This document shows positions 56,095-64,000 of a stretch of DNA of 64,000 nt, in pieces. The notes below the pieces were generated by a model. The model was not told the DNA's origin. It did no database searches and saw only the letters and a program-made list of their open reading frames with translations. Made by a program: the position numbers and the translations under genes. Position 1 is the first letter of the stretch; every line of letters starts with the position of its first letter. The stretch comes from Paracoccus sp. R12_2 (lineage in GTDB: Bacteria > Pseudomonadota > Alphaproteobacteria > Rhodobacterales > Rhodobacteraceae). Location: NCBI RefSeq assembly GCF_017744015.1, contig NZ_JAGHRA010000004.1, positions 62,001 through 126,000 of the forward strand, read 5' to 3'.

Positions 56095-57420
56095 ATGAAT
56101 TCTTCCCCCGTGACGCATCCCGTCGAAGACCTGCCGCCCGAGACGGAGCCCCACGACCACACCATCTCTCCCTCGGATGTCGCGGTCGGCGTCATCATCG
56201 GCCGCAGCTCTGAATTCTTTGACTTTTTCGTATTCGCCATCGCGTCGGTCATCGTCTTTCCGATGCGCTATTTCCCGTTCGAGACACCTTTGCGCGCCAC
56301 GCTTTGGTCTTTCGCGATCTTCGCACTGGCCTTTGTCGCGCGACCGCTTGGCACGGCGATCTTCACGGCGATCGACCGGCGCCATGGCAAAAGCGTCAAG
56401 CTGACCCTGGCGCTGCTGTTGCTTGGCAGTTCGACGGTCGCGATGGGGCTGGTCCCGTCCTATGAAAGCATCGGCGCGGCCTCGATCGCGGTATTGTGTA
56501 TTCTCAGGATCGGGCAGGGGCTGGCCCTTGGCGGGGCGTGGGACGGCCTGCCATCGCTGCTGGCGCTGTCCGCGCCAAGGGACAAGCGCGGATTTTATGC
56601 CATGGTGCCGCAGCTTGGCGCGCCGGTCGGGCTGATCGTCGCCAGCCTGCTGTTCGCGTATCTCGTCTCACAGCTGTCAGAGGCGGATTTCCTTGACTGG
56701 GGCTGGCGGTATCCGTTCTTCGTCGCCTTCGCGATCAATGTCGTGGCGTTGTTCGCGCGCCTGAGGATCGTGGCAACGCCGGAATACACGCGGATGTTTC
56801 AATCGCGCGAACTGGAACCGATCAGCCTGCGGAACGCGATTACCAATGACGGCTGGACCATCCTGATCGGCGCGTTCGTGCCGCTTGCCAGTTTCGCCCT
56901 GTTTCACATGGTCACGGTCTTTCCGCTGTCCTGGGTGTTTCTTTACACCGAGGAAAGCGTGACCAGCTTCCTGATCATCGAATCGGTGGCTGCGCTGTTC
57001 GGCATCGCCGCGATCATCCTGTCCGGGCTGCTGGCGGATCTGATCGGTCATCGCAAGCTGCTGTTCCGGGGCGCCATCGCGATCGCGGCCTTCAGCGTTG
57101 TCGCGCCGCTTCTGCTGTCGGGGCGCGGCTTCGGCGAGGCCGTTTACATGATCGCGGGCTTCATCATCCTTGGCGTCAGTTTCGGACAATCGTCCGGGGC
57201 TGTGGCGTCGCTGTTTCCGCCGCGCCGCCGCTATACCGGCTCGGCCATCGTATCCGACCTGGCGTGGCTGTTCGGCGCGGGCTTCGCGCCGCTGGCGGCG
57301 CTGGCGCTGACGGCATGGGGCGGTCTGATGCTGTCGGGGCTTTACCTGCTGTCGGGGGCGGTGGCGACGATTCTGGCGCTGTGGCTTGCCCGGCGGCTGG
57401 AATTCGGCAGCTCCTGGTAG
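56095..57420 (+). CDS. MFS transporter, metabolite:H+ symporter type
   Basis: 441 residues with about 12 transmembrane helices. The first helices contain SSEFFDFFVFAIASVIVFP, then RPLGTAIFTAIDRRHGKS, typical of the MHS/sugar-transporter-like group of the major facilitator family. Substrate unknown; relatives carry organic acids or osmolytes. AAGGA lies upstream of ATG 56095. Divergent from cyoA across 238 bases that must contain both promoters. Confidence 0.88.
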   Translation: MNSSPVTHPVEDLPPETEPHDHTISPSDVAVGVIIGRSSEFFDFFVFAIASVIVFPMRYFPFETPLRATLWSFAIFALAFVARPLGTAIFTAIDRRHGKSVKLTLALLLLGSSTVAMGLVPSYESIGAASIAVLCILRIGQGLALGGAWDGLPSLLALSAPRDKRGFYAMVPQLGAPVGLIVASLLFAYLVSQLSEADFLDWGWRYPFFVAFAINVVALFARLRIVATPEYTRMFQSRELEPISLRNAITNDGWTILIGAFVPLASFALFHMVTVFPLSWVFLYTEESVTSFLIIESVAALFGIAAIILSGLLADLIGHRKLLFRGAIAIAAFSVVAPLLLSGRGFGEAVYMIAGFIILGVSFGQSSGAVASLFPPRRRYTGSAIVSDLAWLFGAGFAPLAALALTAWGGLMLSGLYLLSGAVATILALWLARRLEFGSSW

Positions 57421-57447
57421 GGCGATCGGGAGGCACTAACCGAAAAT

Positions 57448-57476
57448 GGCGGCCCCTGGAAGAAGGGCCGCCTTTT
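57448..57476. terminator. Terminator between the MFS gene and ssb
   Basis: GGCGGCCC, nine-base loop, GGGCCGCC then TTTT on the plus strand; AAAA precedes the stem, so it can act for ssb on the minus strand as well. Confidence 0.85.
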
Positions 57477-57502
57477 CATCATTTCATGCCGGTTCTTGTC
57501 GA

Positions 57503-57994
57503 TCAGAACGGAATTTCGTCGTCATAATCGCTGCGCCCGCCGCCCGACGATCCACCCGAGGGCGCGTCGTTGCCGGAGTATCCGCCGCCGCCATAGCCGC
57601 CCTGATCGCGCGGTGCCCCGCCCGAGCCGCCGCCACCTTCGCCGCGCCCGTCCAGCATGGTCAGTTCGCTGCGGAAGGGTCGCAGCACGACTTCGGTGGA
57701 ATAGCGGTCATTGCCGGACTGGTCCTGCCATTTGCGCGTTTCCAGCTGGCCTTCGATATAGACCTTGCTGCCCTTGCGCAGATATTGTTCGGCCACCTTC
57801 GCCAGCGGTTCTGCGAAGATCGCGACCGAATGCCACTGCGTCCGCTCCTGCCGCTCGCCGGTGTTGCGGTCCTTCCACTGTTCCGACGTGGCGATGCGCA
57901 GGTTCACCACCTTGCCGCCGTTCTGGAAGGTGCGGACTTCGGGATCCTGTCCCAGATTTCCGATCAGAATGACCTTGTTGACGCTGCCTGCCAT
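57503..57994 (-). CDS. ssb: Single-stranded DNA-binding protein
   Basis: 163 residues. OB fold starts [25 protein letters not shown] strand ([14 protein letters not shown]) follows; then a Gly/Ser-rich linker and the acidic tip YDDEIPF, the SSB C-terminal interaction peptide. Binds single-stranded DNA in replication and repair. CAGGGA precedes ATG 57994. Confidence 0.97.
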   Translation of the reverse strand: MAGSVNKVILIGNLGQDPEVRTFQNGGKVVNLRIATSEQWKDRNTGERQERTQWHSVAIFAEPLAKVAEQYLRKGSKVYIEGQLETRKWQDQSGNDRYSTEVVLRPFRSELTMLDGRGEGGGGSGGAPRDQGGYGGGGYSGNDAPSGGSSGGGRSDYDDEIPF

Positions 57995-58265
57995 GACGGG
58001 GTTCCCTGCTTCGATGTGCTTGTCCGTCCATGTATCGCAGCCTGATCGATGCCTCAAGCATTCACTCGGCAACCTTTCGGGTGCGGACCGGTCCCGAGGC
58101 TTCATGGCCTGTCGGCGGGAAACCGCCGACATCAAGGGGGCCGAGAAGGCCGGAAACCGCATGACTGGCGGCAACGGCCGAATGCGTATAGGCTTTCCGC
58201 AAACGCGATACAGAAAAGCGCGGCGTCAGAAAGGCGCGATTTCCGGCAAAAACGAGGGCGGAGCG

Positions 58266-58892
58266 ATGCGGATGATTCCCGGGGCAAGACTGGCGCTGAG
58301 CGCCGCGTTGATCGGTATGCTGGCGGCCATGCCGGTCGCGGCAGAGGGGTTGCGGCTTTCCGGAAGCTCGTCGAAGTCACGGGCCGATCAGTTCGCGCGG
58401 CAGACCCGGCTGATGGATTCGCGGCTGGCCTCGCAGTATCAGCAATCGGCCCGGCTGCAGCCGGGCGGTGCCAACCGCAGCACCGTGAACATCCAGCTTT
58501 CCACCAATATCCCAGCCTATCGCGGCAAGCGCAGCGATTTCATCCCGCACGCGCGCGCTGCCGCGCGCAAGCATGGGGTGCCCGAGGATCTGTTCCTGCG
58601 GCTGGTTCAGCAGGAATCGGGCTGGAACCCCCGCGCGCGTTCGCACAAGGGCGCGACAGGGCTGGCGCAGCTTATGCCCGGCACCGCCGCGAAGCTGGGC
58701 GTGAACCCCAACGATCCGATGCAGAACCTTCAGGGCGGGGCCCGCTATCTGCGCATGATGTACAACCAGTTCGGCAACTGGCGGCTTGCGTTGGCGGCCT
58801 ATAACGCCGGACCGGGCGCGGTGGCCAAGTATGGCGGCATCCCTCCATATCGCGAGACAAGGAATTATGTCCGGATCATCGCCGGCAGCTGA
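58266..58892 (+). CDS. Lytic transglycosylase (SLT/GH23 domain)
   Basis: 208 residues. Signal peptide (to about residue 21), a linker, then the SLT domain: catalytic Glu in [33 protein letters not shown] and the late [12 protein letters not shown]. Cleaves peptidoglycan glycan strands in the periplasm. GAGGGCGGAG lies right before ATG 58266. It ends 6 bases from the convergent small gene. Confidence 0.94.
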   Translation: MRMIPGARLALSAALIGMLAAMPVAAEGLRLSGSSSKSRADQFARQTRLMDSRLASQYQQSARLQPGGANRSTVNIQLSTNIPAYRGKRSDFIPHARAAARKHGVPEDLFLRLVQQESGWNPRARSHKGATGLAQLMPGTAAKLGVNPNDPMQNLQGGARYLRMMYNQFGNWRLALAAYNAGPGAVAKYGGIPPYRETRNYVRIIAGS

Positions 58893-58897
58893 TCCGG

Positions 58898-59224
58898 TCA
58901 ACCTTGCTTTCCCTTGGTGATCGTCGCCGATGCGCCCATCCGTCGCAGCACGGCTTCGGGAATTGCGTAAAGATGTACCACCTGCGGCCAGTCGCGCAGA
59001 CCGGACATCTCGCGCAGCACCATGAATTCCCACGCAAGCCGTCCCGCCTCGTCCAGGGCGTCGTTGCTGGGGTCGTTTTCAAGCATGGCCAATGCGCGTT
59101 CCATGCGACGGCCCGCGGTTCCCAAAGACGATGCACGCTCGGCCTGCAATTCATGGGCCAGCACATCGTCGCCACCCTGCGCCAGCGCAGTCGCCCAGTC
59201 GGTGCGGGTGCGAAATCGGCTCAT
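58898..59224 (-). CDS. Small conserved-looking protein, function unknown (possibly DUF6665)
   Basis: 108 residues, mostly helical, no signal or membrane segment. ALDEAGRLAWEFMVLREMSGLRDWPQV and the ending IPEAVLRRMGA suggest the DUF6665 family, an impression not verified. AGAGGAC precedes ATG 59224. The plus-strand neighbour starts 110 bases away, divergent. Confidence 0.65.
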   Translation of the reverse strand: MSRFRTRTDWATALAQGGDDVLAHELQAERASSLGTAGRRMERALAMLENDPSNDALDEAGRLAWEFMVLREMSGLRDWPQVVHLYAIPEAVLRRMGASATITKGKQG

Positions 59225-59334
59225 TGCGCGTCCTCTGCCGCCATGACGGCAGCCTATCGGGTCAGACTGACAGGGCAAGCCCGCGTAGGCAGCCGGGGGC
59301 AGACAGGCCTTGCCCAAGGCGTTATCACCACAGC

Positions 59335-59856
59335 ATGAGCTTGCCGCGCGCCCCCGACCGACTGTCCGACGAGATGGCCCAGGCCCTTGGCCACGCCGTG
59401 GCCGGGTTCGGTTTTTTGGAAGAGGCGCTGAAACGCGCGATCTTTTCGCTGACGCGACAGGGGCTGAGCCAGGATGCCGATGACGCGGCGCTGCAGAAAT
59501 GGCTGCGCCGTATGGAAGAAATCGCCGACGATTCGCTTGGTACGCTGATCGACAGTTTCGTCGCCGCGATCGGGCGTGCGCGGATCGACGACCGGCACCT
59601 GCTGGCCGAGGCGCTGACCGAAATCCGGTTGAAGCGCAACCTTCTGTGCCACGCCTCGTGGCGCCCGGCGGATCAGCCGGGATATTGGCACCCGACCTTC
59701 ATCAACACCCGGGGCGAGCGGTATCCCGATGACATGAATGCCCGCGATATCCGCGACATACATGCGGCCACGCTGAGAGTGGCGCGGCGCGTGGTGTCGA
59801 TCATGCGTGCGACAGGCATCGACGGAGAATGGGCCGGTCATGACGAAGAGGATTAG
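59335..59856 (+). CDS. Helical cytoplasmic protein, function unknown
   Basis: 173 residues without a signal or membrane helix. Helices with HAVAGFGFLEEALKRAIFSL and an LKRNLLCHASW stretch resemble proteins with MAE_28990/HEPN-like or abortive-infection-like helical folds, but no clear family can be named. No strong ribosome site before ATG 59335. It ends 3 bases before the methyltransferase-like gene and is likely co-transcribed with it. Confidence 0.6.
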   Translation: MSLPRAPDRLSDEMAQALGHAVAGFGFLEEALKRAIFSLTRQGLSQDADDAALQKWLRRMEEIADDSLGTLIDSFVAAIGRARIDDRHLLAEALTEIRLKRNLLCHASWRPADQPGYWHPTFINTRGERYPDDMNARDIRDIHAATLRVARRVVSIMRATGIDGEWAGHDEED

Positions 59857-59859
59857 GCG

Positions 59860-60303
59860 ATGCGGTTGACCCTGGACTATCCGCCGGTTTGGCTGGCCGG
59901 ATCTTGCGCGGTGGCCTGGGGGCTGGGCCGTCTGGTCCCGCATGGGCCCGGCTGGCAGGGGTTGCCTGGCTGGATTCTGGTTCTCGCAGGTCTGTCCGTG
60001 ATGATCACCGCCGCCGCAACCATGTGGCGCAAGCGCACGACGCTGGATCCACATGGCCAGCCCGCCGCGCTGGTCACCACCGGCGTGTTCGCGCTGTCGC
60101 GCAACCCGATCTATCTGGGTGACGCTCTGATCCTTGCAGGGCTGTGCCTGATCTTCGCGGCGCCGGTCGCTGCGCTGATCCTGGTGCCGGTGTTCATGAT
60201 CGTCATTTCGCGCCGGTTCATCGCCGGGGAAGAGGCCCGGCTTGCGACGGCCTTCCCCGATATGTTCGCGCAATACCGGGCGCATACGCGTCGCTGGATC
60301 TGA
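59860..60303 (+). CDS. Isoprenylcysteine carboxyl methyltransferase (ICMT)-like membrane protein
   Basis: 147 residues with about four membrane helices. The C-terminal block GVFALSRNPIYLGD, then EEARLATAFPDMFAQYRAHTRRW, matches the ICMT/PEMT-like family that methylates lipids or lipid-attached groups with S-adenosylmethionine. The bacterial substrate is unknown. Start ATG follows the preceding stop by 3 bases. Confidence 0.82.
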   Translation: MRLTLDYPPVWLAGSCAVAWGLGRLVPHGPGWQGLPGWILVLAGLSVMITAAATMWRKRTTLDPHGQPAALVTTGVFALSRNPIYLGDALILAGLCLIFAAPVAALILVPVFMIVISRRFIAGEEARLATAFPDMFAQYRAHTRRWI

Positions 60304-60389
60304 TCGCCGGGGCGGACATTCCGCCTTCTTCGTTGCAACCAGTGACCGGGCGCGCTAACACCCCGCGCAATCGTAAAAAAGAGGCTTCC

Positions 60390-61679
60390 ATGTCGTCCCC
60401 CCTCCGCTTGGGTATTGCCGGGCTCGGCACCGTCGGGATCGGTGTCGTCAAGATCGTTCAGAAGCACGCCGAAATGCTGGCGCGCCGGTCGGGGCGAGAG
60501 GTTGCCATTACCGCCGTCAGCGCCCGCGACCAAATGAAGAACCGCGACGCGGATCTGTCGTCCTATCGCTGGGAAACCGACGCCATGGCGGTCGCCACCG
60601 CAGAAGACGTGGATGTCTATGTCGAACTGATCGGCGGTGATACCGGCATCGCCAAGGACAGCATCGAGGCGGCGCTGCGGGCCGGCAAGGACGTGGTGAC
60701 GGCCAACAAGGCGCTGCTGGCCGTGCATGGTCAGGATCTGGCCGTGCTGGCCGAGGGGCTGGGCCGCGTGATCCGGTTCGAAGCCGCTGTTGCAGGGGGC
60801 ATCCCGGTCATCAAGACGATGACGGAATCGCTGGCAGGCAACGACGTGACCCGCGTGATGGGGGTCATGAACGGCACCTGCAACTATATCCTGACGCGGA
60901 TGGAAAGCGCGGGCCTGCCCTATGAGGCCGTGTTCGAAGAGGCGCGCCAGCTTGGCTATCTCGAGGCCGATCCGCAGCTTGACGTGGGCGGGATCGACGC
61001 CAGTCACAAGCTGGCGATCCTGTCCTCGATCGCGTTCGGCACGCAGGTTGATTTCGACGCGGTCGAGATCGAGGGGATCGAGCGGGTCAGCATCGACGAC
61101 ATCCGCCGCGCTTCCGATCTTGGCTATCGGATCAAGCTTCTGGGGGTCGCGCAGATGACCGCGCGTGGGCTGGAACAGCGCATGTCGCCCTGTCTTGTGC
61201 CCGCCGACAGTCCGCTGGGGCAGCTGGTCGGCGGCACCAACATGGTGGTGGTCGAAGGCGACAGCGTGGGCCAGATCGTGCTGCGCGGGGCAGGGGCCGG
61301 CGAAGGTCCGACCGCCAGTGCGGTGATGTCGGACATTGTCGAAGTGGCGCGCGGCGTGCGGATGCCGGTCTTCGGCCAGCCGGCGGCATCGCTGACGGCG
61401 GCGAAGCCTGCGCGCACTGCTGTGCCTGCGGCCTACTATCTGCGTCTGGAGCTGCAGGACAAGCCCGGTGCGCTGGCCAAGATCGCGACGGTTCTGGGTG
61501 ATTCAGGCATCTCGATCGACCGCATGCGCCAATACGGACAGCACAGCGACAGCAGCGTGCCGGTGCTGGTTGTGACCCACAAGACGACGCCCGAGGCGAT
61601 CGACTATGCCATTGAGACGCTGCCCGGAACCGGTGTTCTGGTCAGCGACCCGGTCGAGCTGCGGATCGAGGAAGTCTGA
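60390..61679 (+). CDS. hom: Homoserine dehydrogenase
   Basis: 429 residues. N-terminal NAD(P) site GIAGLGTVGIGV; catalytic domain with NGTCNYILTRM and the DPQLDVGGIDASHKLAIL block (catalytic Asp/Lys); C-terminal ACT domain (about 350-429) with LELQDKPGALAKIA, which allows threonine feedback. It reduces aspartate semialdehyde to homoserine for threonine and methionine synthesis. AAGAGG precedes ATG 60390. Confidence 0.96.
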   Translation: MSSPLRLGIAGLGTVGIGVVKIVQKHAEMLARRSGREVAITAVSARDQMKNRDADLSSYRWETDAMAVATAEDVDVYVELIGGDTGIAKDSIEAALRAGKDVVTANKALLAVHGQDLAVLAEGLGRVIRFEAAVAGGIPVIKTMTESLAGNDVTRVMGVMNGTCNYILTRMESAGLPYEAVFEEARQLGYLEADPQLDVGGIDASHKLAILSSIAFGTQVDFDAVEIEGIERVSIDDIRRASDLGYRIKLLGVAQMTARGLEQRMSPCLVPADSPLGQLVGGTNMVVVEGDSVGQIVLRGAGAGEGPTASAVMSDIVEVARGVRMPVFGQPAASLTAAKPARTAVPAAYYLRLELQDKPGALAKIATVLGDSGISIDRMRQYGQHSDSSVPVLVVTHKTTPEAIDYAIETLPGTGVLVSDPVELRIEEV

Positions 61680-61698
61680 TCCTCGGCGCAGCCTTTTC

Positions 61699-61734
61699 CC
61701 GCATCCGCCGCCGTGACACGACGGTGGACGCGGG
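61699..61734. terminator. Imperfect hairpin between hom and the mutase gene
   Basis: CCCGC...GCGGG outer pairs and CCGT...ACGG inner pairs form an interrupted hairpin in the 79-base gap between the two convergent genes. T tract absent; likely but unproven transcript end. Confidence 0.4.
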
Positions 61735-61758
61735 CACCCTGCACGTCACCGTCACAGG

Positions 61759-63894
61759 TCAGGCCGCGCGGGTCTCGCGGATCAGGCGCAGGATATCGGC
61801 GGCGGCTGCGGGAATGTTCGTGCCGGGTCCGAAGATCGCCTTGACGCCCGCCTTCTTCAGGAAGTCGTAGTCCTGCTGCGGAATGACGCCGCCGCAGATC
61901 ACCAGGATATCGCCCGCGCCCTCAGCCTTCAGCGCCTCGATCAGCTTTGGCGCAAGGGTCTTGTGACCGGCTGCCTGACTGCTGATGCCGACCACATGGA
62001 CATCGTTGTCCATCGCGTCCTGCGCGGCCTCTTCGGGGGTCTGGAACAGCGGTCCGACGTCCACGTCGAAGCCGATATCGGCGAAGGCGGTCGCAATGAC
62101 CTTGGCACCGCGGTCATGTCCGTCCTGACCCATCTTCACGACCAGCATCCGCGGGCGCCGGCCCTCTTGTTCGGCGAAGGCTTCGACATCTTTCTGGATC
62201 TGCGCGAAACCCTCATCGCCCTCATAGGCGGCGCCATAGACGCCCGCCAAGGTCTTTACTTCGGCGCGGTGACGCCCGAATTCCTTCTCCATGGCCATGC
62301 TGATTTCCCCTACGGTTGCACGGGCGCGGGCGGCCTCGACGGCGGCCTCCAGCAGGTTGCCGCCTTGCGCCGCGCGGCGTGTCAGTTCGTCCAGCGCGGC
62401 CTGACAGGCGGTTTCATCGCGGCTGGCGCGGATGCGCTCCAGCGCGGCGATCTGGCTGGCGCGCACCTTGACGTTGTCCACGTCCAGAATGTCGATCGGG
62501 TCTTCCTTGTCCTTGCGGTATTTGTTCACCCCCACGATCACATCCTCGCCCCGGTCGATCAGCGCCTGACGACGGGCGGCGGTTTCCTCGATGCGCAGCT
62601 TGGGCATGCCGGATGCGACGGCCTTGGTCATGCCGCCCAGTTCCTCGACCTCTTCGATCAGGGCCCATGCCTTTTCGGCCAGTTCGGCGGTCAGGCTTTC
62701 GATGTAATAGCTGCCCGCCAGCGGATCGACGACATGGGTGATGCCGGTTTCTTCCTGCAGGATCAGCTGCGTGTTCCGCGCGATGCGGGCGCTGAAATCG
62801 GTGGGCAGGGCGATCGCTTCGTCCAGCGCGTTGGTATGCAGCGATTGCGTGCCGCCAAGCGCGGCCGACATCGCCTCGTAGGCGGTGCGGATCACGTTGT
62901 TGTAGGGATCCTGTTCCTGCAGGCTGACACCCGAGGTCTGGCAATGGGTGCGCAGCATCTTGGACCCCGGCTTCTTTGCGCCGAATTCATCCATGATCTT
63001 GTGCCACAGCAGGCGCGCGGCGCGCAGCTTGGCGATCTCCATGAAGAAGTTCATGCCGATGGCAAAGAAGAAGGACAGCCGCCCTGCGAAGGCATCGACA
63101 TCCATGCCCGCCGCGATGGCCGCGCGGACATATTCGCGCCCGTCGGCCAGCGTATAGGCCAGCTCCTGCACCAGGTTCGCCCCGGCCTCCTGCATGTGAT
63201 AGCCCGAAATCGAGATGCTGTTGAAGCGCGGCATTTCCGAACTTGTGAACTCGATGATGTCCGAGATGATCCGCATGCTGGGTTCGGGCGGATAGATATA
63301 GGTGTTCCGCACCATGAACTCTTTCAGGATGTCGTTCTGAATGGTGCCGGACAGGACCGACTTGTCGTGGCCCTGTTCCTCTCCCGCGACGATGAAATTC
63401 GCCAGGATCGGGATCACCGCGCCGTTCATGGTCATGCTGACGCTGACCTTGTCCAGGGGGATGCCGTCGAACAGGACCTTCATGTCCTCGACGCTGTCGA
63501 TGGCAACGCCCGCCTTGCCGACATCGCCCTCGACCCGAGGATGGTCGCTGTCATAGCCGCGATGGGTCGCAAGGTCGAAGGCGACCGACACGCCCTGCTG
63601 TCCGGCGGCCAGGTTGCGGCGGTAGAAAGCGTTCGATTCCTCGGCCGTGGAAAACCCCGCATATTGCCGGATCGTCCAGGGGCGGCCCGCATACATCGTG
63701 GCGCGCGGCCCGCGGGTATAGGGGCCGAAGCCGGGCAGTGAACCCAGATGCTGCATACCCTGGGTATCAGCCTCGGTATACAGCGGCTTTACCGGAATTC
63801 CTTCAAGCGTGTCCCAGGTCAGGCTGTCGGGATCACGACCCTTCAATTCCTTCTCGGCCAGCTTGCGCCAATCCTCCAGCGTCGGTTTTGTCAT
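61759..63894 (-). CDS. scpA: Methylmalonyl-CoA mutase, single-chain
   Basis: 711 residues. The N-terminal TIM barrel holds the substrate region ([15 protein letters not shown]); the C-terminal cobalamin domain has DGHDRGAKV (DxHxxG, cobalt-ligating His), GISSQAAGH and ICGGVIP. Converts methylmalonyl-CoA to succinyl-CoA in propionate use and the ethylmalonyl-CoA pathway. AAAGGAC precedes ATG 63894. Its guard GTPase meaB lies at 18890-19861. One chain with both domains, catalytic homodimer type. Confidence 0.96.
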   Translation of the reverse strand: MTKPTLEDWRKLAEKELKGRDPDSLTWDTLEGIPVKPLYTEADTQGMQHLGSLPGFGPYTRGPRATMYAGRPWTIRQYAGFSTAEESNAFYRRNLAAGQQGVSVAFDLATHRGYDSDHPRVEGDVGKAGVAIDSVEDMKVLFDGIPLDKVSVSMTMNGAVIPILANFIVAGEEQGHDKSVLSGTIQNDILKEFMVRNTYIYPPEPSMRIISDIIEFTSSEMPRFNSISISGYHMQEAGANLVQELAYTLADGREYVRAAIAAGMDVDAFAGRLSFFFAIGMNFFMEIAKLRAARLLWHKIMDEFGAKKPGSKMLRTHCQTSGVSLQEQDPYNNVIRTAYEAMSAALGGTQSLHTNALDEAIALPTDFSARIARNTQLILQEETGITHVVDPLAGSYYIESLTAELAEKAWALIEEVEELGGMTKAVASGMPKLRIEETAARRQALIDRGEDVIVGVNKYRKDKEDPIDILDVDNVKVRASQIAALERIRASRDETACQAALDELTRRAAQGGNLLEAAVEAARARATVGEISMAMEKEFGRHRAEVKTLAGVYGAAYEGDEGFAQIQKDVEAFAEQEGRRPRMLVVKMGQDGHDRGAKVIATAFADIGFDVDVGPLFQTPEEAAQDAMDNDVHVVGISSQAAGHKTLAPKLIEALKAEGAGDILVICGGVIPQQDYDFLKKAGVKAIFGPGTNIPAAAADILRLIRETRAA

Positions 63895-63951
63895 GATCTG
63901 TCCTTTCCCAAGGGCCGCCGCATCCTATATTCAGGACAGGATGAGGTGCCG

Positions 63952-64000
63952 ATGAATTTGAAATTCCTGTTTTTCGCGGTGGCGCTGGCCGCCATGGGGC
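63952..64000 (+). CDS. Start of an exported protein (partial at window edge)
   Basis: Sixteen codons from ATG 63952, reading a basic start MNLK and a hydrophobic run FLFFAVALAAMG, a signal-peptide beginning. GAGG lies upstream (about 63943). The gene continues past the window, so the product is unknown. It diverges from the mutase with 57 bases between the starts. Confidence 0.5.
   Translation, partial: MNLKFLFFAVALAAMG

Overview
The window is GC-rich, compact chromosomal DNA from an alphaproteobacterium of the Rhodobacteraceae/Paracoccaceae type; Paracoccus or a close relative fits best. Pointers are a Paracoccus-style sox sulfur-oxidation cluster, heterotetrameric sarcosine oxidase, a quinol-oxidase operon with its own SURF1 gene, a mitofilin-like gene inside heme genes, and a BMP-type nucleoside ABC transporter. 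This assignment is inferred from gene content alone; no database search was possible.

Layout. 1-3.6 kb: end of the sarcosine oxidase operon (delta, alpha, gamma). 3.7-9.1 kb: Fe/Mn superoxide dismutase, a membrane-anchored RTX-repeat protein, then the outer-membrane-assembly/ribosome-assembly operon yfgM-like, bamB, der. 9.1-11.2 kb: an unknown membrane protein and serS. 11.4-18.8 kb: the sox locus, with soxSR facing away from soxXYZABCD; an intrinsic terminator lies between soxA and soxB. 18.9-21.9 kb: meaB, ada, rpmB, cutA. 21.9-25.9 kb: a copper-related group (PCuAC-type chaperone, copA) with a SGNH esterase. 26.3-28.9 kb: L,D-transpeptidase, mnmH, dienelactone-hydrolase-like protein. 28.9-34.4 kb: a nucleoside ABC importer (BMP lipoprotein-like binding protein, ATPase, two permeases) ending in purine nucleoside phosphorylase. 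34.5-38.6 kb: rimI, tsaB, nfu, usp, then a sugar transferase and a sugar epimerase. 38.6-43.1 kb: truA, xpaC-like, a 27-residue ORF, and the lipid A genes lpxK and waaA with a DUF4170 gene. 43.4-46.1 kb: EVE, YciI, gpsA, tsaD. 46.1-50.1 kb: hemD, mic60-like, hemY. 50.2-50.8 kb: tRNA-Thr(CGU) and a tRNA-Leu(UAA) split by a group I intron. 50.9-57.4 kb: cyoABCD-surf1 and a divergent MFS transporter. 57.5-64 kb: ssb, lytic transglycosylase, small unknowns, hom, methylmalonyl-CoA mutase, and the start of one further gene.

How the genes work together. SoxXA, SoxYZ, SoxB and SoxCD form the complete periplasmic thiosulfate-oxidising core; SoxS (thioredoxin-like) and SoxR (ArsR-type repressor with the cysteine spacing of persulfide sensors) form the control arm. 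TsaB and TsaD belong to the tRNA t6A pathway and are encoded separately here. MeaB protects the methylmalonyl-CoA mutase encoded 42 kb away. The BMP importer and PunA form a nucleoside uptake and salvage unit.

The most notable feature is the 239-nt group I intron in tRNA-Leu(UAA) at 50551-50789 on the minus strand. Its conserved core, terminal G, U at the 5' splice site and insertion between anticodon positions 34 and 35 can all be read directly. Other points are the soxA/soxB terminator, a palindrome inside the promoter of the 27-residue ORF, and a HemY homologue carrying a four-cysteine metal ribbon.
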